A stretch of DNA of 64,000 nt, taken from positions 682,001 to 746,000 of the forward strand of contig NZ_JAPEOR010000002.1 of NCBI RefSeq assembly GCF_026341125.1, written 5' to 3'. The stretch comes from Streptomyces sp. NBC_01142 (GTDB lineage Bacteria; Actinomycetota; Actinomycetes; Streptomycetales; Streptomycetaceae). This document shows positions 1 to 8,408 of the stretch, piece by piece (the stretch's first letter is position 1; every line of letters begins with the position of its first letter). The position numbers and the translations under genes were made by a program. Below the pieces are notes generated by a model. That model made no database searches, had not been told where the DNA came from, and worked only from the letters and a program-made list of their open reading frames with translations.

Positions 1-339
1 GCGGGCCCTGGCCAGGTGCAGCAGCCGGTGAATGTCGAAGGTGCTGCCGTGATCACGCCCCTCGGTGCGGTAGCCGAGCCCCTCGGAGCGCGCGTTGGAG
101 GCGACGTGCTCCTCCATGGACCGGGCTTCCTCGCGGGTACGTCCGTACTTCAGCGCCAGCATGTCGATCACCGGGGCGATGTCGCCCCTGGCCCTGTTCG
201 GGTCGAGTTCGAAGGAGCGGTGCACCACCTCGACCTCGGCGCGGTGGGCGAACGCCGCGAGTCCCTTCTCGAAGCGTGCCTTCCCGATGTAGCACCAGGG
301 ACAGGCGATGTCGCTCCAGATCTCGACGCGCATGCTCAT
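1..339 (-). CDS. DsbA-family (FrnE-like) oxidoreductase, 3' part missing
   Basis: Thioredoxin-fold protein of the DsbA/FrnE (2-hydroxychromene-2-carboxylate isomerase-like) family. The N-terminus reads MSMRVEIWSDIACPWCYIGK, with the CPWC redox motif at residues 13-16 followed by YIGK, typical of cytoplasmic FrnE-like members; no signal peptide is seen. 113 residues are present against roughly 210-240 in the family, because the gene runs off the left edge of the window. ATG at 339 is preferred to the internal ATG at 333 because a purine-rich stretch (GGAGAGAATG on the coding strand) precedes it. FrnE proteins are dithiol oxidoreductases; the substrate here is unknown. Confidence 0.88.
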   Translation of the reverse strand, partial: MSMRVEIWSDIACPWCYIGKARFEKGLAAFAHRAEVEVVHRSFELDPNRARGDIAPVIDMLALKYGRTREEARSMEEHVASNARSEGLGYRTEGRDHGSTFDIHRLLHLARAR

Positions 340-634
340 TCTCTCCAGGGTCGTACGGTGCCGGGGTACGGAGGTGTCCGCCGCTGCGATGTCAACGCGC
401 TCCCGCCCCGGCTCATTCCGCCGCCGGCCGCACTGTGAGGCGCACCACCGGATCGTTCCCGGTGCGGCTTCGGACGGCATGCCCTGCTGCCGCTGCCGTC
501 CGGCCGCCAAATTCCCTGACAGGACTGCGCGTTGAGGGATCGGCAACCACTCCGTCGGGACATGGATCAGAGGGTAGCCTCGCCACAACGGGCCCAATCC
601 CCTGTGCCCTTGCCGGAGAAGCGGAGTGCGCGCT

Positions 635-1486
635 GTGGTCAGTGACAATCGGTCCGAAACGACCTCGATCCCCTACGACGTGCCCACCTCGGCACGCGCC
701 TACGGCTGGATGCTGGGGGGTAAGGACAACTACGACGTCGACCGGAACTTCCTGCTCTCCACGCTGCCGGACTTCCCCGAGTGTGTGGACATCGCCCGGC
801 AGAACCGTCAGTTCCTCTTCCGGGCCGTGCGCTATCTGGCGCAGGAGGCCGGCATCCGGCAGTTCATCGACATGGGCTGCGGGCTGCCGACCGACGACAA
901 TGTGCACCAGGTGGCCCAGAGGTTCGTGCCCGATGCCAGTGTGGTCTACGTCGACATCGACCCGATCGTTCTGGCGCACGGCCGGGCGCTGCTCGCCGAC
1001 GACGCCACCACCGCGGTGATCACCGGCGACATGCGGGACCAGAAGGCGATTCTCGACCATCCCGACGTGGACCGTCTGATCGACTTCAGCCAGCCGGTGG
1101 CGGTGCTGTTCCTGTCGGTGGTGCACCACCTCAGCGACGCCGACGACCCCCGCCGGGTTCTTCGGACGATCTTCGACCAGGCGGCACCGGGCAGCTATCT
1201 GGGCCTGTCGCAGGTCGTCTGCGACGACCCGGCCTGGGGTGCGGAGATGACCGCGCACATCTCCGGGAGCGGCGTTCCGTGGCAGACCCGCACGCCGGCC
1301 GAGCTCGACGCCTTCCTGGACGGGCTGGAGCCGGTCGAGCCGGGACTGGTGAACCTGGTCGACTGGCGCCCCGACCCCGAGCAGCCTGCGCTGGCTCCGG
1401 TGCACGAGGCCCTGGCGCCCTACCTCGGCGCAACCGTGCTCAACAAGCGCATCTACGAGTACGGCGGGGTGCTCCGCAAGTCGTAG
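635..1486 (+). CDS. SAM-dependent methyltransferase, DUF574 / Methyltransf_19 family
   Basis: 283-residue protein of the actinobacterial DUF574 family, usually present in many copies in Streptomyces. The family hallmark YGWMLGGKDNYDVDR lies at residues 23-37, the glycine-rich SAM site FIDMGCGLP at about 78-85, and an acidic VYVDIDP strand at about 104-110. The GTG at 635 sits 8 bases after GGAG and is preferred to a GTG three codons upstream (626), which overlaps that site. The methyl acceptor is unknown. It stands alone between a short spacer holding a TAGCCT -10-like box (about 575) and a remnant regulator gene. Confidence 0.88.
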   Translation: MVSDNRSETTSIPYDVPTSARAYGWMLGGKDNYDVDRNFLLSTLPDFPECVDIARQNRQFLFRAVRYLAQEAGIRQFIDMGCGLPTDDNVHQVAQRFVPDASVVYVDIDPIVLAHGRALLADDATTAVITGDMRDQKAILDHPDVDRLIDFSQPVAVLFLSVVHHLSDADDPRRVLRTIFDQAAPGSYLGLSQVVCDDPAWGAEMTAHISGSGVPWQTRTPAELDAFLDGLEPVEPGLVNLVDWRPDPEQPALAPVHEALAPYLGATVLNKRIYEYGGVLRKS

Positions 1487-1506
1487 ACCTGGCCGGCGTG
1501 CGCAGG

Positions 1507-1722
1507 TCAGCTCATGGTGGCGATCCGGCTGAAGGACGCACGGTACGCGCTGGGGGGCAGCCCGACGCGGCGCTGGATGTGCCGGCGCAGCGAGTCCGCC
1601 GTACCGAGGCCTCCGGCCCGCGCCACCTGGTCCATCGGCAAAGTGGTGGTCTCGAGCAGCTCGCGGGCGCGCTCGATGCGCTGGTGCAGCAGCCATTGCA
1701 GGGGGCTGCGGCCGGTCGTGGT
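1507..1722 (-). pseudogene. AraC-family regulator remnant (C-terminal DNA-binding half only)
   Basis: About 72 residues match the second helix-turn-helix of GlxA-type AraC regulators: TGRSPLQWLLHQRIERARELLE, then MDQVARAGGLGTADSLRRHIQRRVGLPPSAYR. Full-length relatives are about 320 residues with an N-terminal DJ-1/PfpI-like domain; that domain and the first HTH are missing. Homology stops near 1717-1722, where an MFS transporter sequence begins on the other strand. The reading frame is intact, so an ATG at 1743 could still give a short product, but without its sensor domain it is most likely a relic of a deletion. Confidence 0.75.
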
Positions 1723-1733
1723 GGTGAATGTGC
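1717..1733. other. Deletion junction joining AraC and MFS remnants
   Basis: Left of this point the minus strand encodes an AraC C-terminus; right of it the plus strand encodes an MFS C-terminus. The two homologies meet within about 17 bases. A divergent AraC-MFS pair with a shared intergenic region is a common arrangement, so the simplest history is one internal deletion that removed both 5' ends and the promoter region between them. Confidence 0.6.
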
Positions 1734-2131
1734 TCTCCGGCAAGCTGGCGAACCGCTACGGGCCCCGGCTGCCCATGCTCCTGGGCCAGTTGGTCGCGGC
1801 CGCGGGTCTGCTGCTTCTGCTTCCGGTCAACGCGGACACTCCTCCGCTGTGGCTCGCACTGCTGCTGATTCCACTGGCCGTAGGGGTTGGCACCGCCCTG
1901 CCGCCCCTCACCGCGGCCATGCTGGAGGCGGTTCCGGCGGAGCGGGCGGGACTCGCGGCGGGCGTGCTCAACGCCGCCCGTCAGACGGCGAGCGGGCTGG
2001 GTGTGGCGGTGTTCGGCGCGCTGGTGGCCGACGGCTTCGCAGCCGGTATGCGCACAAGTCTGCTGATCAGCGCAGGGCTGCTGACGGCCACGGCACTGGC
2101 GACGCTGCTCCGGCTGCCGCGCCGGCAGTGA
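1730..2131 (+). pseudogene. MFS transporter remnant (C-terminal part only)
   Basis: About 133 residues match the last membrane segments of a DHA2-type major facilitator drug exporter: LSGKLANRYGPRLPMLLGQ (intracellular loop signature), two hydrophobic helices, the AAGVLNAARQTASGLGVAVFGAL helix and a final helix. Intact relatives have about 450-500 residues and 12-14 helices; the N-terminal two thirds are absent and no start codon or ribosome-binding site precedes the homology. It abuts the AraC remnant head to head, so both lost their 5' parts and shared promoter region in one event. Confidence 0.75.
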
Positions 2132-2163
2132 CTGCCCACGGCACCTTCCACCCGGGGGGTTGG

Positions 2164-2778
2164 TCAGCTGCCGTCGCGCAGCCCTTCGGGCCAGCTCGGG
2201 CGGTACTCGATCCCGTCGAACGTCACCACGCACCCCTCGCCCACCGGCGACTGCCCCATGAAGCCGACGAGTGCGGCCCCGGCCTCCTCCTCGGTCCCCA
2301 GCGCGAAGATCCGTACGAAGGTCCACCGCTCGCCGTCCGTCGAGGCGTGGAAGGCGAAGGTCTTGCCGGTGCGGCTGATCCGCAGCCATGCGGTGTCGCC
2401 GTCGACCACGAAGGAATTGGCATCGTCGGAGTGACCTCGGGTGACGACCGTGCAGATGGTGGGCTTGTCCGGGGAGAGCTCCAGGCAGAGCTTGGCCCAC
2501 TCCCGCTCACCGACGTGCAGATAGAGCAGCCCGGCGTCGAAGGCCGCGCCGAAGCCGACGGTGACCCGCGAGATGAGCTGGAAATCGCCCTCCGGCGCGC
2601 CGAGCAGGCGCGGCGCGTCGGAGGCGGGTTCCAGTGCCTCGCCCGCGGGTGGGACGAATCGGTCCTGCCGGGCTCCCGCCCAGCCGGTCAGTGTCCCCTT
2701 CTCGTACGTCCAGTGGGCCTCGGGGCCGTACGGACGCAGCGGGAAGGGCAGTTCGGGCAGGTTGATCGGGTCGGTCAC
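2164..2778 (-). CDS. DUF1349 (concanavalin A-like, YwqG/regulation-of-enolase fold) protein
   Basis: 204 residues. The body FQLISRVTVGFGAAFDAGLLYLHVGEREWAKLCLELSPD, the later TAWLRISRTGKTFAFHASTDGERWTFVRIFAL and the C-terminal VGFMGQSPVGEGCVVTFDGI are the conserved strands of DUF1349, a concanavalin-like jelly-roll domain thought to bind carbohydrate. It is read from GTG at 2778, four bases after the stop of the upstream aldehyde dehydrogenase gene, with GGGAAG before it, so the two are co-transcribed. That link suggests a role in sugar-acid use, but no activity is shown by the sequence. No signal peptide. Confidence 0.85.
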   Translation of the reverse strand: MTDPINLPELPFPLRPYGPEAHWTYEKGTLTGWAGARQDRFVPPAGEALEPASDAPRLLGAPEGDFQLISRVTVGFGAAFDAGLLYLHVGEREWAKLCLELSPDKPTICTVVTRGHSDDANSFVVDGDTAWLRISRTGKTFAFHASTDGERWTFVRIFALGTEEEAGAALVGFMGQSPVGEGCVVTFDGIEYRPSWPEGLRDGS

Positions 2779-2782
2779 GTAC

Positions 2783-4321
2783 TCAGCTTCCCGGAGTTTC
2801 CCGGCGGCCGTCCACCCGGCGCGGCAGTCCGAGCGGGTTGTCGTCGCGCAGTTCCGGCGGGAGGAGCTCCGCGGGAGTGGTCTGGTACGTGACCGGGCGC
2901 AGCCAGCGCTCGATCGCCGTGGCGCCGACCGAGGTGGAGGTGGAGGTGGTCGCCGGGTAGGGGCCGCCGTGGTGCTGGGCGGGGGCGACCGCGACGCCGG
3001 TCGGCCAGCCGCCGACCAGGACGCGGCCCGCGAGCGGGGTGAGTTCGGCGAGCAGTTCGGCGCCCCGCCCCTCGCCCGAGGCCTCACCCGAGGAGAGATG
3101 GAGGGTGGCGGTGAGATTGCCGGGGAGCCGGCCGAGGACCGCGGTGATCTCGGCGTCGGATGCGTAGCGCGCGATGACCGTGACGGGGCCGAAGCACTCC
3201 TCGAGCAGCAGGTCGTGCGGTCCTTCGGCGGCCAGCAGCCGTGCCGGTACGGACAGGAAGCCGGCGCTCACGGTGTGCTCGCCGCCCGCGCCAGGGGTGA
3301 TCGGGGCGTCCACTCCCGGCAGTTCGGCCCGCTTCCGTACGCCCTCGACGAACGCGCCGCGCATCCGGTGGTCGAGCATCACTCCCGGCTCGGTCTCGCT
3401 GACGGCGGCCGTCAGGGACTTCAGCAGCCGGTCCCCGGCGTCACCCACGGGAGCGAGGACAAAACCGGGCTTGGTGCAGAACTGTCCTTCTCCCAGGGTC
3501 ATCGAGCCCGCAAGCCCGGCGCCGAGCTGCTCGGCGCGCTCCCCTGCGGCGGCCTCGGTGACGACGACGGGGTTGAGGGAGCCGAGTTCGCCATGGAAGG
3601 GGATGGGGGCGGGCCGGGCGGCCGCGGCGTCGAAGAGCGCGCGCCCGCCGCGTACCGAACCGGTGAAGCCGGCCGCGGCGACCAGCGGGTGCCCGACCAG
3701 CTCGACGCCCGCATCGAAGCCGTGGACCAGGGTGATGACGTCCTCGGGCAGGCCGACGCGGTGGGCTGCGCGGCGCAGTACGGACACGCACAGCTCGGAG
3801 GTGGCCGGGTGGTCGGGGTGCGCCTTGACGACGACCGGGCAGCCGGCCGCGAGGGCGCTGGCGGTGTCGCCGCCGGGTACGGAGAAGGCGAGCGGGAAGT
3901 TGCCGGCGGCGTAGACGGCGACGACACCCAGGGGGATCTTGTAGCGGCGCAGATCGGGCCACGGCGGGGTGCGGGTGCCGTCCTCGTGGTCGATGTGGAT
4001 GTCGAGGTAGGCACCCTCGTCGACGACATCGGCGAAGGCACGCAACTGGGCGGTGGTGCGCGCGAGTTCACCGGTGAGACGGGTGGGGCCGAGCGCGGTC
4101 TCGGCGTCGGCGGCTTCGATGACGTGCTCGCCCGCCTCGTCGAGCAGATCGGCGGCGGTACGCAGCAGGCTCGCGCGTACACTCCGGTCGGCGAGTGCGG
4201 GGCGGGCGGCGTGCGCGGCACGGACGGCCCGGTCGGTCTCCTCGGCTGTGGACTCGACCGCAACCTGCTCACGCGGGTTCCCCGTACGGGGGTCGACGCT
4301 CCAGACTGGTGCTGCTGCCAC
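2783..4321 (-). CDS. Alpha-ketoglutarate semialdehyde (2,5-dioxovalerate) dehydrogenase, NADP+-type
   Basis: 512-residue aldehyde dehydrogenase of the AldH/KGSADH branch that oxidises 2,5-dioxopentanoate to 2-oxoglutarate, the last step of oxidative glucarate/galactarate catabolism. Visible signatures: VVAVYAAGNFPLAFSVPGGD (residues 133-152, including the oxyanion Asn141), general base Glu245 in FHGELGSLNPV, and catalytic Cys282 in GEGQFCTKPG. The FCTKPG form and FHGELGSLNP are typical of this subfamily. GTG at 4321 follows GGAAGG at good spacing. It is divergent from an IclR regulator, with a palindrome between them, and followed by a DUF1349 gene. KdgD and uronate dehydrogenase encoded at 10.4-12.5 kb supply upstream steps. 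Confidence 0.88.
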   Translation of the reverse strand: MAAAPVWSVDPRTGNPREQVAVESTAEETDRAVRAAHAARPALADRSVRASLLRTAADLLDEAGEHVIEAADAETALGPTRLTGELARTTAQLRAFADVVDEGAYLDIHIDHEDGTRTPPWPDLRRYKIPLGVVAVYAAGNFPLAFSVPGGDTASALAAGCPVVVKAHPDHPATSELCVSVLRRAAHRVGLPEDVITLVHGFDAGVELVGHPLVAAAGFTGSVRGGRALFDAAAARPAPIPFHGELGSLNPVVVTEAAAGERAEQLGAGLAGSMTLGEGQFCTKPGFVLAPVGDAGDRLLKSLTAAVSETEPGVMLDHRMRGAFVEGVRKRAELPGVDAPITPGAGGEHTVSAGFLSVPARLLAAEGPHDLLLEECFGPVTVIARYASDAEITAVLGRLPGNLTATLHLSSGEASGEGRGAELLAELTPLAGRVLVGGWPTGVAVAPAQHHGGPYPATTSTSTSVGATAIERWLRPVTYQTTPAELLPPELRDDNPLGLPRRVDGRRETPGS

Positions 4322-4360
4322 CGTGGCTTCCTTCCCGGTCTTCTGCCACCCCTCAGGAGT

Positions 4361-4378
4361 TGTTCGGTATTCTGAACA
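4361..4378. promoter_or_regulatory. Candidate IclR operator, aldH-iclR intergenic region
   Basis: TGTTCGGTATTCTGAACA is an imperfect palindrome (TGTTC-n8-GAACA) in the spacer between the divergent aldehyde dehydrogenase and IclR genes. Closely related 18-mers occur next to kdgD and udh (11440, 11459 and 11606). IclR proteins commonly bind such palindromes and autoregulate; binding here is inferred. Confidence 0.6.
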
Positions 4379-4450
4379 GAGTTCCCGATGGTGAATATGT
4401 GGGGACTCTATTTCCGGGCGTTCTGCGCGGTCAAGAAGGGGCGAAGAGCA

Positions 4451-5221
4451 ATGTCGGCTGCCGATTCCGGTGGGGCACAGGTCAAGTCCGCAGTACGGAC
4501 GGTGGAATTGCTCGAGTATTTCGCCGGGCGACCCGGTATGCACTCACTCGCCGCGGTCCAGGAGGCCGTCGGCTATCCCAAGTCCAGCCTGTACATGCTG
4601 CTGCGCACCCTGGTCGAGCTCGGCTGGGTGGAGACGGACGCGACGGGCACGCGGTACGGCATCGGCGTACGCGCCCTGCTGGTGGGCACCTCCTACATCG
4701 ACGGCGACGAGGTCGTCGCGGCCGCCCGCCCCACCCTGGACCGGCTCTCCGACGACACCACCGAGACCATCCACCTCGCCCGGCTCGACGGCACCAACGT
4801 CGTCTATCTCGCCACCCGCCAGTCGCAGCACTATCTGCGCCCCTTCACCCGCGTCGGCCGGCGGCTGCCCGCCCACTCCACCTCGTTGGGCAAGGCGCTG
4901 CTCGCCACCCACAGCGACGAGCAGGTGCGCAAGATGCTGCCGGAGACGCTGGCGCCGCTCACCGAGCACACCATCACCGACCGCGAGAAGCTCATCGAGG
5001 AGTTGCGTCTCGTCCGCGAGCAGGGCTACGCCGTGGACCGCGAGGAGAACACCCTGGGACTGCGCTGCTTCGGCATCGCGATCCCGTACCGCACCCCGGC
5101 CCGCGACGCGATCAGCTGCTCGGTGCCGGTGGCCAGACTCACCCCCGCCCATGAACAGATGATCAAGGACGCGCTCTTCGATGCCCGCGACCGGCTGACG
5201 CTCGCGACCCGGCGGCTCTGA
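4451..5221 (+). CDS. IclR-family transcriptional regulator of the uronate/glucarate genes
   Basis: 256 residues. N-terminal winged helix (residues about 10-70: VKSAVRTVELLEYF, then SLAAVQEAVGYPKSSLYMLLRTL as the recognition region) and a C-terminal IclR effector domain (SYIDGDEVVAAARPTLDRLSDDTTETIHLARLDG through SLGKALLA and the Cys-containing LGLRCFGIAIPYRTP). ATG at 4451 is chosen because AAGGGGCGAAG precedes it and the alignment to IclR proteins begins right after. Position opposite the aldehyde dehydrogenase gene and shared palindromes argue for control of the split uronate pathway. The effector is probably a sugar acid or pathway intermediate (inference). Confidence 0.9.
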   Translation: MSAADSGGAQVKSAVRTVELLEYFAGRPGMHSLAAVQEAVGYPKSSLYMLLRTLVELGWVETDATGTRYGIGVRALLVGTSYIDGDEVVAAARPTLDRLSDDTTETIHLARLDGTNVVYLATRQSQHYLRPFTRVGRRLPAHSTSLGKALLATHSDEQVRKMLPETLAPLTEHTITDREKLIEELRLVREQGYAVDREENTLGLRCFGIAIPYRTPARDAISCSVPVARLTPAHEQMIKDALFDARDRLTLATRRL

Positions 5222-5268
5222 GGGGCCCGTCGCCTGTCGGACGACGAGGAACGACGAAGAACGACTCG

Positions 5269-5292
5269 CGCCTCCGCCGCACGGCGGAGGCG
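5269..5292. terminator. Hairpin after iclR
   Basis: CGCCTCCGCC-GCAC-GGCGGAGGCG, a perfect 10-bp stem with a 4-base loop, lies 48 bases after the iclR stop and 54 bases before the next start. No U-tract follows, as is usual for Streptomyces terminators. Confidence 0.6.
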
Positions 5293-5345
5293 GATCGTCG
5301 CGGCGCAGGAGGCGCCGGAGACTCCGCGCCGGAATCGTAGGTGTC

Positions 5346-6350
5346 ATGACACGGACACCGTTCGTCTCCGCTTCCCCGAACTCCGCTCCCCCGGCCGTCG
5401 ACCGAGTGAGCCCCGGACGGGCCCGCAGGGTGCTGCGCGCCCTCGCCATCGCCTCCTGCGTCCCCTATCTCGCGCTCAAGACCGCCTGGATCGCCGGCAG
5501 CCGGATCGGCATCCCCGACGGCAGCGTCCTCCTCGAGCACCGCAGTCTGATGATCGTCGCCAACAGCATCACGGTGCTGATGGACATGGCCGTCGTCGTA
5601 CTGGCCCTGCTGCTCACCCAGCCCTGGGGACGGCGCGTCAAGGGCCGGCTGCTCGGTCTGCCGATCTGGGTGGCGACCGGGCTGCTGTCCCCGATCATGG
5701 TGGGCTTCCCGCTCCAGCTGGCCGCCTCGGCGTTCGGGGGCACCACGGCACCGGAGAGCAGGGCCGAGCCGTTCCTCGACGACTGGGTCTTCGGCGCCGT
5801 CTACGGCGGCTTCATCCTCCAGGGCCTCACGCTCGGCGCCCTCTTCCTGCTGTACGCCAAGGGCCGCTGGAGCCACCTGTGGCAGGGCCGGGTCTGGGAG
5901 CTGCCCAACGCCGCGACCGGGCCCTTCATGCGGATCACCGCCGCGCTCGGTTCGCTGATCGTGGTGTTCCCCACCGTCATGCACCTCCTGTGGGCCCTCG
6001 GATCGACCGCGGGACTCTCCCCCGCCCGGATCGACCAGCGCACCACGGACCTCTACCTGCTCGAAGGCGTCCGCTGCCTCTTCGCCCTCGCCGCCGTTGC
6101 GGGCGTACTGCTGCTCGCGTTCCGCCGCGCCCCCTCACTGCCGGTGAAGACACCGCTGGCACTGGCCTGGGTGGGGTCGGCCGCGCTGGGCGCGTGGGGC
6201 GGCTGGCTGCTGATCGCGACGCTGATGCCCGAGACCGATGAGGTCGAGCAGACATCGGGGCTGATGGTGCTGACCTACTCTGTGGAGATGATCTCCGGCC
6301 TCCTCCTCATCAGCGCTGTCGGCTCTCTGCTGCGGCGGCGCGGCGCGTGA
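5346..6350 (+). CDS. Integral membrane protein, probable partner of the downstream sensor kinase
   Basis: 334 residues with about eight to nine hydrophobic segments (for example LRALAIASCVPYLALKTAWI, MIVANSITVLMDMAVVVLALLL, FGAVYGGFILQGLTLGALFLLY, AAVAGVLLLAF, and a final SVEMISGLLLISAVGSLL). No enzymatic motif was recognised. Its stop overlaps the GTG of the histidine kinase gene (GTGA), so the two are translationally coupled, which suggests the membrane protein senses a signal for, or is assembled with, the two-component system. Function not assignable from sequence. Confidence 0.82.
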   Translation: MTRTPFVSASPNSAPPAVDRVSPGRARRVLRALAIASCVPYLALKTAWIAGSRIGIPDGSVLLEHRSLMIVANSITVLMDMAVVVLALLLTQPWGRRVKGRLLGLPIWVATGLLSPIMVGFPLQLAASAFGGTTAPESRAEPFLDDWVFGAVYGGFILQGLTLGALFLLYAKGRWSHLWQGRVWELPNAATGPFMRITAALGSLIVVFPTVMHLLWALGSTAGLSPARIDQRTTDLYLLEGVRCLFALAAVAGVLLLAFRRAPSLPVKTPLALAWVGSAALGAWGGWLLIATLMPETDEVEQTSGLMVLTYSVEMISGLLLISAVGSLLRRRGA

Positions 6351-7660
6351 AGGCGCTGCTCGGGGCGGGCGGCCGGGCGCTGTTCGGGGCGCGGGCCAGG
6401 CTGCGCTGGCTCCATCTGATCCTGGGCGGCGCGCTGTTGATGCCGTACTGGCTCGTGGGGACGGTGGCCGTCGGCCCACTCGGCGGCGCGCAGGGCATGT
6501 TCAGCTCAGTGGCGCTTCAGTTCGGCGCATACGGCATCGCGCTCCCGATAGCCGCGGCCACCGCACTGTTCCCCCTGGTCAGGCCGCTGTCGGTGGCCGC
6601 GGCCCGGGCGCTGTGCGGGGTGCCGGCGGAGCGGTTCGCGGACGGGGCCGCGCGCTCGCGGGCCGCGCGGCTGCGGACATCGGCCTGGTACACACTCCAC
6701 CTGGGGCTCGGCGCCCTGGTCAGCGGAGCCTCCCTCGCCCTTCCGCCGTTCGCGGTGACGCTGATCATGCTGCCCTTCTTCGACGGGCTGCGGGACATGA
6801 TGATGCTCCCCGAAGCCCTCGACCGGCCCTGGGCAACGGCCCTTTTCCCACTCGCCGGGACGGCCATGCTGCTGGCACTCGCGGGGTGCGCCGCCGCGGC
6901 CGGTGCGCTGCTGGCCCGCCAGGCACCGGTACTGCTGGGGCCCACGCCCTCGGACCGGCTGGCCGCGGCCGAGCGGCGGGCCACGGAGCTGGCCGAGCGC
7001 AACCGCCTGGCCCGTGAGCTGCACGATTCGGTGGGCCATGCGCTGAGCGCCGTCACTCTTCAGGCGGGCGCGGCCCGCAAGGTCCTGGACAGCGATGTGG
7101 AGTTCGTACGGGAGGCGCTGGCCGCGATCGAGGAGACCACCCGGCGTACGGTGGGCGAACTCGACTCCGTACTGGGCCTGTTGCGTCAGGACGACCACGG
7201 CGCGTCGGCGGTCACCACCGGGCCGGCCCTGGACACCCTGGACGGTCTGCTGTCCCGCAGCGGTGTGCAGGTGTCGCTCACCGCCGACGGCGACCTGACG
7301 GCCGTCCCCGCGGCCGTCTCGCGCGAGGCGTACCGCATCGTCCAGGAGGGGCTGAGCAACGCCCTGCGCCACGCCGGGGCGTCCCCGGTGACCCTGTGGA
7401 TCGCCCTTCGCGGCGAGGAGCTGGAGATCACGATGGAGAACCCGCTGCCCGACAGGGCCCCGGTGGTCCGCCCCGGGGGCGGCCGCGGAGTGCGCGGCAT
7501 GAGCGAGCGGGCCGCGCTGCTCGGCGGGCAGGCGCAGGCAGGACCGCAGGCAGGACCGCAGACCGGCCTCGGCGCAGAACCGCAGACCGGTCTCGGCGCA
7601 GAACCGCGGAGTGCGGTGTGGCGGCTGTCCGCGCGGCTCCCCCTGGCGGGCCGCCGATGA
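6347..7660 (+). CDS. Two-component sensor histidine kinase (HisKA_3 type)
   Basis: 437 residues. The N-terminal half has about six membrane segments; the DHp/H-box LARELHDSVGHALSAVTLQAG carries the phospho-accepting His226; the HATPase domain shows REAYRIVQEGLSNALRHAGA (N box) and PGGGRGVRGMSERAALLGG (G box). It belongs to the NarL-linked actinobacterial kinases. The C-terminal tail is extended by short tandem repeats (about residues 396-420: AGPQAGPQ then two QTGLGAEP units) that interrupt the usual run into the last beta-strand RSAVWRLSARLPL. GTG start overlaps the membrane protein stop; the stop overlaps the regulator ATG. Confidence 0.92.
   Translation: MKALLGAGGRALFGARARLRWLHLILGGALLMPYWLVGTVAVGPLGGAQGMFSSVALQFGAYGIALPIAAATALFPLVRPLSVAAARALCGVPAERFADGAARSRAARLRTSAWYTLHLGLGALVSGASLALPPFAVTLIMLPFFDGLRDMMMLPEALDRPWATALFPLAGTAMLLALAGCAAAAGALLARQAPVLLGPTPSDRLAAAERRATELAERNRLARELHDSVGHALSAVTLQAGAARKVLDSDVEFVREALAAIEETTRRTVGELDSVLGLLRQDDHGASAVTTGPALDTLDGLLSRSGVQVSLTADGDLTAVPAAVSREAYRIVQEGLSNALRHAGASPVTLWIALRGEELEITMENPLPDRAPVVRPGGGRGVRGMSERAALLGGQAQAGPQAGPQTGLGAEPQTGLGAEPRSAVWRLSARLPLAGRR
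7533..7605 (+). repeat. In-frame tandem repeats in the kinase C-terminal region
   Basis: Two 12-bp units (GGCAGGACCGCA type) are followed by two 24-bp units at 7558-7581 and 7582-7605 that differ by one base. All units are multiples of three, so they expand the protein by PQAG and PQTGLGAE modules without breaking the frame, just before the last strand of the ATPase domain. Confidence 0.8.
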
Positions 7661-8313
7661 GCGCGATCCGGGTCGTCCTCGCCGACGACGAGCGGATGGT
7701 CCGTACGGCGCTGCGCGTCATCCTCGATGCCGAGCCCGACCTCGAGGTCGTCGGCGAGGCGGCGACCGGCGCCGAGGCGGTGTCGGTGGTGCGCGGGCTG
7801 CGCCCCGATGTGGTCCTGATGGATGTGCGCATGCCGGAGATCGACGGGATCCGGGCCACGGAGCAGATCCTGGGGACCATGGGCGAGCCCCCGCGGATCG
7901 TGGTGGTGACGACGTTCGAGAACGACTCCTATGTGTACGACGCGCTGCGCGCCGGAGCGGCGGGCTTTCTGCTCAAGCGCGCGGCGGCGGAGGATCTTGT
8001 CCAGGCCGTGCGGCTGGTGGCGCGCAGTGACTCGCTGCTCTTCCCGTCCGCGGTCCGTTCGCTGGCCGCCGAGTACGGCCGTCGGCAGCCGGAGCCTCTC
8101 CCGCCGTGGGCGGCCCGGCTGACCGAGCGCGAGGCGGAGGTGCTGCGGCTGATGGCGACAGGCCTGACGAACGCGGAGATCGCCGGGCGGATGGGCGTGG
8201 GACCTGCGACGACGAAGACCCATGTGGCGTCGGTTCTCGCCAAGACGGGCGCCCGGGACCGTACACAGGCGGTGATCGCGGCGTACGAGTCGGGGTTCGT
8301 CTCGCCGCGCTGA
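7657..8313 (+). CDS. NarL/LuxR-family response regulator
   Basis: 218 residues. Receiver domain with acidic pair Asp10-Asp11, phospho-acceptor Asp56 in VVLMDVRMPEIDG, the VVTTF switch threonine and LLKRAAAEDL lysine; then a GerE/LuxR helix-turn-helix (LTEREAEVLRLMATGLTNAEIAGRMGVGPATTKTHVASVLAKTGARDRTQAV). Its ATG overlaps the kinase stop (ATGA). The cognate kinase and the membrane protein lie directly upstream, forming a three-gene operon; targets are unknown, though a penicillin-binding protein gene follows 95 bases downstream in the same direction. Confidence 0.94.
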   Translation: MSAIRVVLADDERMVRTALRVILDAEPDLEVVGEAATGAEAVSVVRGLRPDVVLMDVRMPEIDGIRATEQILGTMGEPPRIVVVTTFENDSYVYDALRAGAAGFLLKRAAAEDLVQAVRLVARSDSLLFPSAVRSLAAEYGRRQPEPLPPWAARLTEREAEVLRLMATGLTNAEIAGRMGVGPATTKTHVASVLAKTGARDRTQAVIAAYESGFVSPR

Positions 8314-8408
8314 GACGCCGGGGCGGCCGAGGCGCGGCAGATGAAGAATCCCTGAGAAAGCCGGGCGGAGGGAACGGCACCCTCCCCCTCGTACGTCCCT
8401 TCTGTGGG

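Noticed and set aside
413..2500. Long minus-strand open frame of nearly 700 codons
   Set aside because: It is antisense to the methyltransferase and crosses two remnant genes; Arg/Gly/His-rich composition is typical of GC-driven shadow frames.
5346..8313. VanRS-type glycopeptide resistance locus because a PBP gene follows
   Set aside because: The kinase and regulator are NarL/LuxR type, not OmpR/VanR type, and no vanHAX genes are present.
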